A DNA stretch of 5,083 nt, from positions 1 to 5,083 of the forward strand of contig CAMFLN010000331.1 of the NCBI GenBank assembly GCA_945957305.1, read 5' to 3'. This stretch comes from an uncultured Planctomycetaceae bacterium. Its GTDB lineage: Bacteria; Planctomycetota; Planctomycetia; Pirellulales; JACPPG01. Of this stretch, positions 1-5,083 are shown in pieces. The position numbers were made by a program, and so were the translations under genes. The notes beneath the pieces are model-generated. The model worked only from the letters and a program-made list of their open reading frames with translations, made no database searches and was not told the DNA's origin. Numbering within the stretch: position 1 is the stretch's first letter; each line of letters opens with the position of its first letter.

Positions 1-16
1 CTTTAAGCGGATCGCG

Positions 17-41
17 AAAACTCTGCCGGGGAATAGCCGGC
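17..41 (-). terminator. Weak candidate terminator after secDF
   Basis: On the minus strand GCCGG (41-37) and CCGGC (29-25) form a 5-bp stem with a 7-nt loop, followed after AGAG by TTTT (20-17). It lies about 46 bases past the secDF stop. The stem is short and the T-run is brief and offset, so termination here is possible but weakly supported. The rest of positions 1-86 shows no gene. Confidence 0.25.
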
Positions 42-50
42 CGAGGGGCT

Positions 51-81
51 GCGGGCTAAGGGCGGTTTTTTTTGAGCCCAC
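51..81 (-). other. Stem-loop with an A8 loop just after secDF
   Basis: On the minus strand GTGGGCT (81-75) can pair with AGCCCGC (57-51), seven pairs including one wobble, with a 17-nt loop that contains eight A. It begins 6 bases after the secDF stop. It has no T-run behind it on this strand, so it may be a 3'-end structure and not a terminator. On the + strand the T8 lies inside the loop, which also does not fit a standard terminator. Confidence 0.3.
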
Positions 82-86
82 GCCAA

Positions 87-3000
87 CTACGCGGGCGAAG
101 TACGCTGCGGGATGACTTCATTCGCCGTGCCAGTAAGAGCTTTCGACTCTTCGGCGCGGTTCATCCACAGCACAATCGGCGTCGCGATATAGATCGTGCT
201 ATATGAGCCTGCGATCACGCCCACGACCAGGGCAAAGGCGAATCCGTGGATCCCTTCGCCACCGACGGCGTAGAGAATGAGCACCACGATGAACACGGTC
301 AACGAGGTGAGGATCGTGCGGCTCAGCGTTTGATTGATCGCCGCGTTGGCCAGCTCCGGCGAGATGATCGGACTCTTGCCGCGCATTTCGCGAATGCGGT
401 CGAAAATCACGATCGTGTCGTTCAGCGAGTAGCCGATGATTGTCAAGAAGGCCGCGATGATCGGCAAGCTGATTTTGAACGGCTCGATCAGCAGGAATTC
501 GAGGCCGGGGATACGTGCCAACCAGGCGCTGAGCGCCAGGCCGCCCAAAGTCACGAGCACGTCGTGCACCACCGCGATGACGCCAGCCACGCCGAACATG
601 ACTTGCGAGAAGCGAAACCACATGTAGGCCAGAATCAGGATCAAGCTGGCGATCATGGCCATGGCCGCCTGTTGCTGCGTCGTCTCGGCCACGGCGGCGC
701 CGATCTTGTTCGAGGCCGGGAAGAACGGCTCCTTCGACAGCGTTTCGTTCACCTGATTGAACAGGGCTTTCGCCTGTTCTGCCGGCAAGTTCGTACTGAC
801 CTGCCACTCCTTGAAGCTGGCATCACTGCCCGGCTCATAACCAGGGGCATCGAGTCCGAACGCCGCGGGTCGATGATCAGGACCGCTTACACCCTTGGCC
901 GCGGCTTCCAGCGCCTCGATCAATGGGTCGTAACTGATCGGCGTGCTGAATTCGAGTTTGGCTTTTGATCCGCCGGCAAAGCGCGCCGAAAACGCGGCTC
1001 CGGTCTGTGTGCCAGGCGCCGGCGCACCCGGTACCGTCAGTTGCCCCTCCGCAGGATTGGGCGCACCCGACGCCGCAGCCCCAGGCATTGACGGTCCTGC
1101 CACCTTCGATGGACGGGCCGGACCTGTGGCGGGCTGAATCACGGTAGCGGGGGCCGTTAATTTTGGTTCGCTTGTCGAGGGGGCAGATTCAGCGGCCGTC
1201 GCGGCAGGTTTTTCAGCCGCTGGCTCAGCCGGGGTGGCCTCCTTCGCACTTTCCTCCGCTTTCTCAGCGGCCGTCGCGGTCGGTTGCTCAGCCGCCGGTT
1301 GCTCTGCCGCCGCGGCGGGTGCGCTGTCTTGCTTCGCATCCTGTGCGGTGTCCTGGGCCAAATCAGCGGCCGACGGTGCATCCGCCAAGGCCAGCAACAT
1401 CTCTTGGTCCGCGGTCGACTTTTGCCGCGGCAGCGCGCTCCCCTTCGAAGGCTCAGGCGTGGCGGGGGCCGCGCCAGCAGGGGCTGACTCGCCCGCATCA
1501 CCAACCGCAGGGATGGCGTCGACCTGCGCGATCGTCAATTGATTCACCACCAGCTTGCCGGCAAACAATTCCGAAAGGGTCGATTCCACCTCGTCCGTCT
1601 CGGGGTTCGACGTATTGATCACAAACCGTTTGCCAGGCTCTTCATTGGCGACGCGCACGTCTTGCACCGTGGCGTCGGGCAGCACCTCGCGATTGCTGTC
1701 GATCAGGTCGCGTACTTCGGCGATGTCGATCGGGTCCTTGAACAACGCCTGGACCGATACACCACCGGTAAAGTCGATGTCCAGCAACCCCTTGCCGCGT
1801 TCGACCACGCCGATCATGCCGATCGCGATGATCGCCAGTGAAATGCCAATCGCGATCCGCCGCTTGCCGATGAAATCGAAGTTCGGATTGCTGAGGATGT
1901 GCAACATCTTCAGGTCCTTCACGAACCCGGTCTTTTCGGCAATGTCGAAGCACACGCGCGACACGAAGATCGCGGTATACAAGTTCATGACAATGCCCAG
2001 GATCAACGTCACGGCAAACCCCTTCACCTGGTCGGTTCCCATGACGTAGAGAACCACGGCCGAGATGAGCGTCGTGACGTTGGCGTCGATAATCGTGGTC
2101 GTCGCGCGGCCGAAACCATTGCGAATGGCCATGCGCAGCGTCGCCCCTCGCGCTAACTCTTCGCGCATGCGCTCATAAATGAGCACGTTGGCGTCCACGG
2201 CCATACCCACGGTCAGGGCCAGGCCGGCCAGGCCGGACAAGGTAAACGCGGCATTGAGCATGATCATGAACGCTACGATCAAGAGCACGTTCAAGAGCAG
2301 CGCAATATTCGCGACCATGCCCGCAAAGCGGTAATAGATCACCATGAAGACGATCACGGCGCTCGTGGCCACGAGCATCGAATAGACGCCCTTGCGGATC
2401 GTGTCGGCTCCCAGCGTGGCCCCGGTCAAGAGGCTGCTGCTGGGCTCCTTGCGCAGCGCGGTGGGCAAACTGCCGGCCGTCAACACGCTCGCCAAATCTT
2501 CGGTCTGTTGCACGGTGAAATTGCCGCTGATTTCGCCGCGCTCGTAAATCGGCTCGTTGATTTGCGGCGCCGAGTACAAGTAACCGTCGAGCATGATCCC
2601 CAGGTTGCGGTGAAATCCCTGCACGCTTTCGGGCAGGTTATCGCTGGTCAGTCGGCCAAACAGTTTCGAGCCGGAGGAATCGAACACGAAATCGACCTTT
2701 GGCCCCTTGATGCCCACGCCGGCCGAGGCACTGCGCAGGTACTGTCCAGTGACGTTCTGCGGGTCCATCGCGACCAGAACCTCGAGCTCGCCCTTGTCAT
2801 TAGTGCGGCTTTCATAGCCCATGCGGGGATTCGCGAAGTTGTCGACAAGGTCACGCTGCACCGGCACCCAGCGGGCGATCACTTCGCGCGAGCCGTCCGG
2901 ATTCTCGTTGGCGAGCACCTTGGTCGATCCATCCAGCTTACGCGCCAGCTCGATCATGTTCGCATGATCGCGGCCGTTGGCCGTGATGCGGAACTCGAGC

Positions 3001-3422
3001 ATGCCGGTCGAGCTGATCTTGTTGCGGATCCGCTCCAACTCGGCTTCTTCGGCCTTCGGGATGATGATTTCGATCTGGTTCGCGCCGTAGGGGCGGATCG
3101 TGACTTCCTTGACGCCGCCCGGGTTGACGCGCTTGGTCACGGCCTGAACCAGCTTGTCCATATCGACCGTGGTCCCCGGCTCTTTCGATTGCTCGTCGAT
3201 CTCGTAGACCAGGATCGAACCACCCGAGAGGTCGATGCCGAGCTTCGGCGGCCAGCCGTAATACGTGATCGCGGCCGCGGCAAAGAAGGAGAACAACACC
3301 GTCGCGACGCGCCATGCCTGGTCGGGCATCCGCACCGCTTTGCTGATGTAGTGCCCCAGCACGAGCGGCACCACAAACACGCCGACCAAGACCAACAACA
3401 GTTCGATGTTGTCCCAATTCAT
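87..3422 (-). CDS. secDF: Fused protein translocase subunit SecDF
   Basis: SecDF is an inner-membrane RND-type motor that uses proton flow to help pull preproteins out of SecYEG on the periplasmic side. The SecD half (about 1-500) has membrane segments near 6-24, 37-55, 344-364, 368-390, 393-415 and two between 448 and 490. It shows the DLSGG motif (64-68), a large periplasmic P1 region (56-343), and VDANVLIYERMREE with D410, matching the proton-path Asp340 of Thermus SecDF. The SecF half starts near 503 (membrane segment 521-540, DFTGG at 550-554). It ends with five segments from 916 to 1082, including GYSLNDTIVIFDRIRE (D1002, like Asp637) and SRT (R1035, like Arg671). The motor residues are intact. 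Odd points are an extra N-terminal membrane segment, about 375 residues between SecF segments 1 and 2 where roughly 110 is usual, and a low-complexity linker at 641-810. B. subtilis and Thermus also have fused SecDF, so fusion itself is not unusual. There is no frameshift. Confidence 0.97.
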   Translation of the reverse strand: MNWDNIELLLVLVGVFVVPLVLGHYISKAVRMPDQAWRVATVLFSFFAAAAITYYGWPPKLGIDLSGGSILVYEIDEQSKEPGTTVDMDKLVQAVTKRVNPGGVKEVTIRPYGANQIEIIIPKAEEAELERIRNKISSTGMLEFRITANGRDHANMIELARKLDGSTKVLANENPDGSREVIARWVPVQRDLVDNFANPRMGYESRTNDKGELEVLVAMDPQNVTGQYLRSASAGVGIKGPKVDFVFDSSGSKLFGRLTSDNLPESVQGFHRNLGIMLDGYLYSAPQINEPIYERGEISGNFTVQQTEDLASVLTAGSLPTALRKEPSSSLLTGATLGADTIRKGVYSMLVATSAVIVFMVIYYRFAGMVANIALLLNVLLIVAFMIMLNAAFTLSGLAGLALTVGMAVDANVLIYERMREELARGATLRMAIRNGFGRATTTIIDANVTTLISAVVLYVMGTDQVKGFAVTLILGIVMNLYTAIFVSRVCFDIAEKTGFVKDLKMLHILSNPNFDFIGKRRIAIGISLAIIAIGMIGVVERGKGLLDIDFTGGVSVQALFKDPIDIAEVRDLIDSNREVLPDATVQDVRVANEEPGKRFVINTSNPETDEVESTLSELFAGKLVVNQLTIAQVDAIPAVGDAGESAPAGAAPATPEPSKGSALPRQKSTADQEMLLALADAPSAADLAQDTAQDAKQDSAPAAAAEQPAAEQPTATAAEKAEESAKEATPAEPAAEKPAATAAESAPSTSEPKLTAPATVIQPATGPARPSKVAGPSMPGAAASGAPNPAEGQLTVPGAPAPGTQTGAAFSARFAGGSKAKLEFSTPISYDPLIEALEAAAKGVSGPDHRPAAFGLDAPGYEPGSDASFKEWQVSTNLPAEQAKALFNQVNETLSKEPFFPASNKIGAAVAETTQQQAAMAMIASLILILAYMWFRFSQVMFGVAGVIAVVHDVLVTLGGLALSAWLARIPGLEFLLIEPFKISLPIIAAFLTIIGYSLNDTIVIFDRIREMRGKSPIISPELANAAINQTLSRTILTSLTVFIVVLILYAVGGEGIHGFAFALVVGVIAGSYSTIYIATPIVLWMNRAEESKALTGTANEVIPQRTSPA
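696..989 (-). other. Probable second P4-like domain (inside secDF)
   Basis: Residues about 812-909 come after the linker and lead into SecF membrane segment 2. Their order of elements resembles the first copy: FAGG (815-818), a strand (KAKLEFS), Pro-Ile, a helix (DPLIEALEAAAKG), then KEWQVSTN, a helix (EQAKALFNQVNETL), and a strand running into NKIGAAVAE. The last part matches the conserved G-x-x-V/A region before the second membrane segment. Similarity to the first copy is weak in sequence but consistent in order, so a duplication is an inference. Confidence 0.5.
1189..1279 (-). repeat. 16-bp direct repeat pair in the SecDF linker
   Basis: The same 16 bases occur at 1189-1204 and 1264-1279 (+ strand TCAGCGGCCGTCGCGG), 75 bp apart, which is 25 codons. 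At protein level the match widens to PAAEQPTATAAE (709-720) against PAAEKPAATAAE (734-745), 10 of 12 identical. This suggests that part of the linker grew by in-frame duplication. Confidence 0.75.
1281..1310 (-). repeat. 15-bp tandem repeat in the SecDF linker
   Basis: Two adjacent 15-base units on the + strand (1281-1295 and 1296-1310) differ at one base. They encode consecutive pentapeptides, AEQPT and AEQPA on the two units, in the Ala/Pro-rich linker. Because the unit is a multiple of three, copy-number change would keep the frame. Confidence 0.8.
1515..1784 (-). other. SecF periplasmic P4 domain, first copy (inside secDF)
   Basis: Residues about 547-636 follow SecF membrane segment 1 directly and read as a complete beta-alpha-beta-beta-alpha-beta unit. 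They run as FTGG then a strand (VSVQALF), a helix (IAEVRDLIDSN), two strands (TVQDVRV and KRFVINTS), a helix (EVESTLSELF), and a last strand (KLVVNQLTI). This is the canonical SecF P4 pattern at its normal place. Secondary structure is judged by eye from residue patterns. Confidence 0.7.
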
Positions 3423-3432
3423 TTCAATTCAT

Positions 3433-3437
3433 CCCTT
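3433..3437 (-). promoter_or_regulatory. Ribosome-binding site for secDF
   Basis: AAGGG lies 10 bases upstream of the ATG at 3422-3420. The spacing is a little long but acceptable. The alternative in-frame ATG at residue 32 (3329-3327) has only a weak G-rich stretch before it, so the upstream start is preferred. An out-of-frame ATG at 3432-3430 directly abuts the AAGGG and stops after two codons, so it is not a likely start. Confidence 0.6.
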
Positions 3438-3468
3438 AAAGTCCGCCGAATTACGTCGTCGCGCTGAC

Positions 3469-3843
3469 CTAGGTGGTCACGCTGTCGTCCGACTTGGCCG
3501 CGGGCTCGTCCACGATCACCCGCGCCACGCTCGCGCGTGTAACTCGCAGCCTGGTATTCGAATTCTCGTCAACCCGTACGGTTACTTCGTCCGCGTCGGG
3601 GCGCACGTTGGTCACCACGCCATAGATGCCGCTGGTTAACAGCACATGGTCGTTCTTTTTCAAATTCGAGAGCATGGCCATCCGTTCGCCTTGCTCGCGA
3701 CGTTGGGGGCGGTGCACGATCATGAAGTACAGCACGCCCATGACCACCAGCGGCAGCAACATCACGAGGCCCGACGGACCCGGGGGCTGTTGCCCGGCGC
3801 CCTGGGCGAGCACGATCCAATCATTGGCCGAACCGAACGTCAC
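3469..3843 (-). CDS. yajC: Preprotein translocase subunit YajC
   Basis: YajC is a small single-span inner-membrane protein that associates with SecDF and the SecYEG translocase; its exact job is not settled. The 124-residue product has the family layout. A short Gly/Pro/Gln-rich N-terminal tail (1-24) is followed by one hydrophobic segment at about 25-43, then the signature RPQ at 45-47 with a basic stretch (RPQRREQGER). Next comes the conserved cytoplasmic block LKKNDHVLLTSGIYGVV (61-77) and a beta-rich tail with an acidic end. Length is slightly above the roughly 110 residues of the E. coli protein. Translation begins at GTG (3843), which has a good ribosome-binding site and an in-frame stop just upstream. 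It lies 46 bp before secDF on the same strand, almost certainly in one transcript. Gene order, length and motifs agree, so the call is firm. Confidence 0.96.
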   Translation of the reverse strand: MTFGSANDWIVLAQGAGQQPPGPSGLVMLLPLVVMGVLYFMIVHRPQRREQGERMAMLSNLKKNDHVLLTSGIYGVVTNVRPDADEVTVRVDENSNTRLRVTRASVARVIVDEPAAKSDDSVTT

Positions 3844-3850
3844 AATAGAA

Positions 3851-3854
3851 CCTC
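3851..3854 (-). promoter_or_regulatory. Ribosome-binding site fixing the yajC GTG start
   Basis: GAGG, within GGTGAGG, lies 7 bases upstream of the GTG at 3843-3841. An in-frame TGA at 3855-3853 blocks any longer start, so this GTG is the first possible start in the frame and it has a well-spaced Shine-Dalgarno sequence. Confidence 0.75.
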
Positions 3855-4066
3855 ACCACATGAAGCATCGAAGGGGGCTCGCGAAGCAGCGGCACTGCCG
3901 GCACGCGCCGGTTTAGATTCCGCCACAATCTTCGAGGGCTCGCCCCGAGACGGACGCCGCACCTCCTCGCGTCTTGCGCGCCCTGGCGAACAGAAGCAGC
4001 CCAATCCCTGTCAACTAACAACGCCACAAGGCCGGGCCGCGCGCTCCTTCCGCGAACTCGCGCCGT

Positions 4067-4095
4067 ATCATAAGACTATGCGCCACAACGGGCAA
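4067..4095 (-). promoter_or_regulatory. Candidate sigma70-type promoter for yajC-secDF
   Basis: On the minus strand, TTGCCC (4095-4090; 4 of 6 matches to TTGACA) is followed after exactly 17 bases by TATGAT (4072-4067; 5 of 6 matches to TATAAT). It begins 5 bases after the tgt stop codon, where a promoter for the next genes would fit. Transcription would start near 4060, giving a leader of about 215 nt before yajC. Promoter consensus in planctomycetes is poorly defined and one chance match in 257 bp is possible, so this is a suggestion only. Confidence 0.35.
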
Positions 4096-4100
4096 GAGGA

Positions 4101-5083
4101 TCACGACTCGGCCTCGGACGGCGCCTTTTCCCCCTGCCGCCAGCCGGCCAGTTTTCGCTCGCGAAAGGCCGCAAACTCGTCCGCCACGATCGCCGCGCGT
4201 GCTTCCGCCATCAACCGCTGGTAGTACGTCAGGTTGTGCACCGATAGCAAAATCGGTCCCAACATCTCTTGCGCCATGAAAAGATGACGCAAGTACCCGC
4301 GGCTATGCCGACAAGCGGGACAGGGACAGCCCGCTTCGAGCGGTCGGCGATCGTCCGCCAGGCTCAAGTTCCTTACCCGCACGCCCCCCGCGTCCGTAAA
4401 CGCCATTGCGTTTCGCCCATTGCGGGTGGGCATGACACAATCGAACAAATCCACGCCCCGGTACACGGCTTCGAGCAGATCGGTGGGCGTACCGACACCC
4501 ATCAAGTAGCGCGGCCGGTCTGCGGGGAGCACCGGGGTCGTGACATCGAGCACGGCGTACATCTCGGCCGGCGTTTCACCGACACTGAGACCCCCGATTG
4601 CATAACCGGGAAAATCGAGCTTCGTCAGTTCTTCGGCGCAGCGCAAGCGCAAGTCCGCATCCAAACCTCCCTGCACGATCGCGAACTGCGCCTGGTCCGG
4701 ACGGCGCGCGGCGTCGCGGCAGCGCCGCGCCCAACGAATCGTCCGTTGCATGGCGTCGACGATCGCCTCGCGCGCGGCGGGGAGCGCGATTACATGGTCG
4801 AGCACCATGGCGATGTCGCTGCCAAGTGTCTCTTGGATGGCGATAGCCCGCTCGGGTGACAGCTCCAAAAGACGGCCGTCGATGTGTGATCGAAAGACGG
4901 CTCCCGCCTCGGTCACCTTGGTCATTTGGGCCAGGCTGAAGAGCTGAAATCCGCCACTGTCCGTGAGAATCGGCCCCTGCCAGCCGGTGAAATCGTGCAG
5001 ACCGCCGAGTGACTGGACAATGTTTTCCCCCGGCCGCAGCGCCAGGTGGTAGGTATTGCCGAGAATCATCTGCGCGCCGGTGC
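4101..5083 (-). CDS. tgt: Queuine/preQ1 tRNA-ribosyltransferase (Tgt), 5'-truncated by the window edge
   Basis: Tgt exchanges guanine-34 in the anticodon of Asp, Asn, His and Tyr tRNAs for preQ1 (most bacteria) or queuine, a step of the queuosine pathway in the cytoplasm. The frame is open to the right edge, where it reads TGAQ before MILGNTYHL. That motif lies about 60-65 residues into the family, so the true start is outside the window. Counting the Met at 5069 as residue 1, I see DSGGFQ (D37, matching Asp102 of the Zymomonas enzyme), D91 (Asp156), QGG at 133-135, GGLSVGE at 159-165, and the nucleophile D210 in [12 protein letters not shown] (Asp280). The zinc ligands are C248, C250, C253 and H278. 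All catalytic and metal residues are present and the 322 visible residues reach a normal C-terminus at TGA. The residue after D91-H92 is Val, not the Cys of the Zymomonas enzyme (see findings). It is followed by yajC, the usual bacterial order. Family assignment is very sure; preQ1 versus queuine preference is open. Confidence 0.97.
   Translation of the reverse strand, partial: TGAQMILGNTYHLALRPGENIVQSLGGLHDFTGWQGPILTDSGGFQLFSLAQMTKVTEAGAVFRSHIDGRLLELSPERAIAIQETLGSDIAMVLDHVIALPAAREAIVDAMQRTIRWARRCRDAARRPDQAQFAIVQGGLDADLRLRCAEELTKLDFPGYAIGGLSVGETPAEMYAVLDVTTPVLPADRPRYLMGVGTPTDLLEAVYRGVDLFDCVMPTRNGRNAMAFTDAGGVRVRNLSLADDRRPLEAGCPCPACRHSRGYLRHLFMAQEMLGPILLSVHNLTYYQRLMAEARAAIVADEFAAFRERKLAGWRQGEKAPSEAES

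Larger units (their letters stand above)
993..1502 (-). other. Region encoding an Ala/Pro/Glu-rich disordered linker in SecDF
   Basis: Residues 641-810 contain about 51 Ala and 25 Pro out of 170, about 14 Glu, and no Phe, Tyr, Trp, Cys or His. This is typical of a flexible, unstructured spacer. By topology it lies in the periplasm between the two P4-like parts. A short stretch (ADQEMLLALADAPSAADLA, 671-689) could form one isolated helix. The segment stays in frame and contains small internal repeats. No catalytic or binding motif is recognisable. Confidence 0.85.
3844..4100. other. Intergenic region between tgt and yajC, no gene seen
   Basis: This 257-bp gap is long for an otherwise tight operon. 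I see no convincing coding sequence. Read on the minus strand it contains a sigma70-like promoter candidate near the tgt end, a small CGCG-AACT-CGCG inverted repeat at 4051-4062, and an inverted repeat CCGGC-acgc-GCCGG at 3898-3911. The yajC ribosome-binding site is at 3851-3854. Neither inverted repeat is followed by a T-run on the minus strand, so no intrinsic terminator separates tgt from yajC. Read-through from tgt is therefore possible alongside a separate promoter. Confidence 0.6.

Noticed and set aside
246..968. A 240-codon open frame on the + strand opposite the SecF C-terminal half
   Set aside because: It is the mirror of the conserved SecF membrane segments; its Asp/His/Arg/Gln-rich composition has no family resemblance.
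2508..3467. A 319-codon open frame on the + strand opposite the SecD half
   Set aside because: It lies antisense to strongly conserved SecD motifs, is rich in His, Asp and Arg as expected of an antisense G+C-rich frame, and shows no recognisable domain.
3986..4014. A perfect TTGACA (-35 type) on the minus strand at 4014-4009
   Set aside because: At 16-18 bases further there is no acceptable -10 box (17 bases gives GTTCGC), so it is weaker as a promoter than the candidate at 4067-4095.
3821..4027. A 68-codon minus-strand frame in the tgt-yajC gap, overlapping the yajC start
   Set aside because: It begins at a GTG without a clear ribosome-binding site, is Arg-rich, runs into yajC in another frame, and resembles nothing known. 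A leader peptide cannot be excluded but is unsupported.
4269..4859. A 196-codon + strand frame opposite tgt
   Set aside because: It is antisense to conserved catalytic and zinc-binding motifs of Tgt and has shadow-like composition.
1..5083. CRISPR arrays, tRNA or rRNA genes, insertion sequences, phage or defence genes
   Set aside because: None seen: no regularly spaced repeats beyond the linker codon repeats, no transposase or integrase motifs, and no recognisable structural RNA. The window is a housekeeping locus.

Overview
The window holds three genes, all on the minus strand, in the order tgt (cut by the right edge) - yajC - secDF. Transcription runs from high to low coordinates. This is the widely conserved bacterial tgt-yajC-secD-secF neighbourhood, and secD and secF are fused here into one 1111-codon gene. 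The DNA is G+C-rich and coding density is high. The SecD-SecF fusion, the long Ala/Pro/Glu-rich insertion in its SecF half, and a Tgt with an LDHV signature at the active site suggest a planctomycete, probably of the Pirellulales type. That assignment rests on recognising protein style, not on a phylogenetic marker.

Layout from right to left: positions 5083-4101 encode queuine/preQ1 tRNA-ribosyltransferase without about its first 60 residues. Positions 4100-3844 are a 257-bp gap with no convincing gene but a plausible promoter just after the tgt stop, followed by a leader of roughly 215 nt. Positions 3843-3469 encode YajC, starting at GTG behind a GAGG ribosome-binding site. A 46-bp gap follows, then positions 3422-87 encode SecDF. 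Positions 86-1 are a short 3' region with two weak stem-loops.

YajC and SecDF are partners: both are inner-membrane accessory parts of the Sec translocase, and SecDF uses the proton gradient to pull exported proteins out of SecYEG. Tgt modifies the wobble base of certain tRNAs and is a conserved neighbour with no direct role in secretion.

No unknown multi-gene system is visible. The points worth a second look lie inside the known genes. The periplasmic part of the SecF half appears to hold two copies of the P4-type domain (residues about 547-636 and 812-909), separated by a 170-residue Ala/Pro-rich linker with internal repeats. SecD has an extra N-terminal membrane segment. Tgt has Val at the substrate-pocket position that is Cys in the well-studied bacterial enzyme and Val in eukaryotic enzymes.
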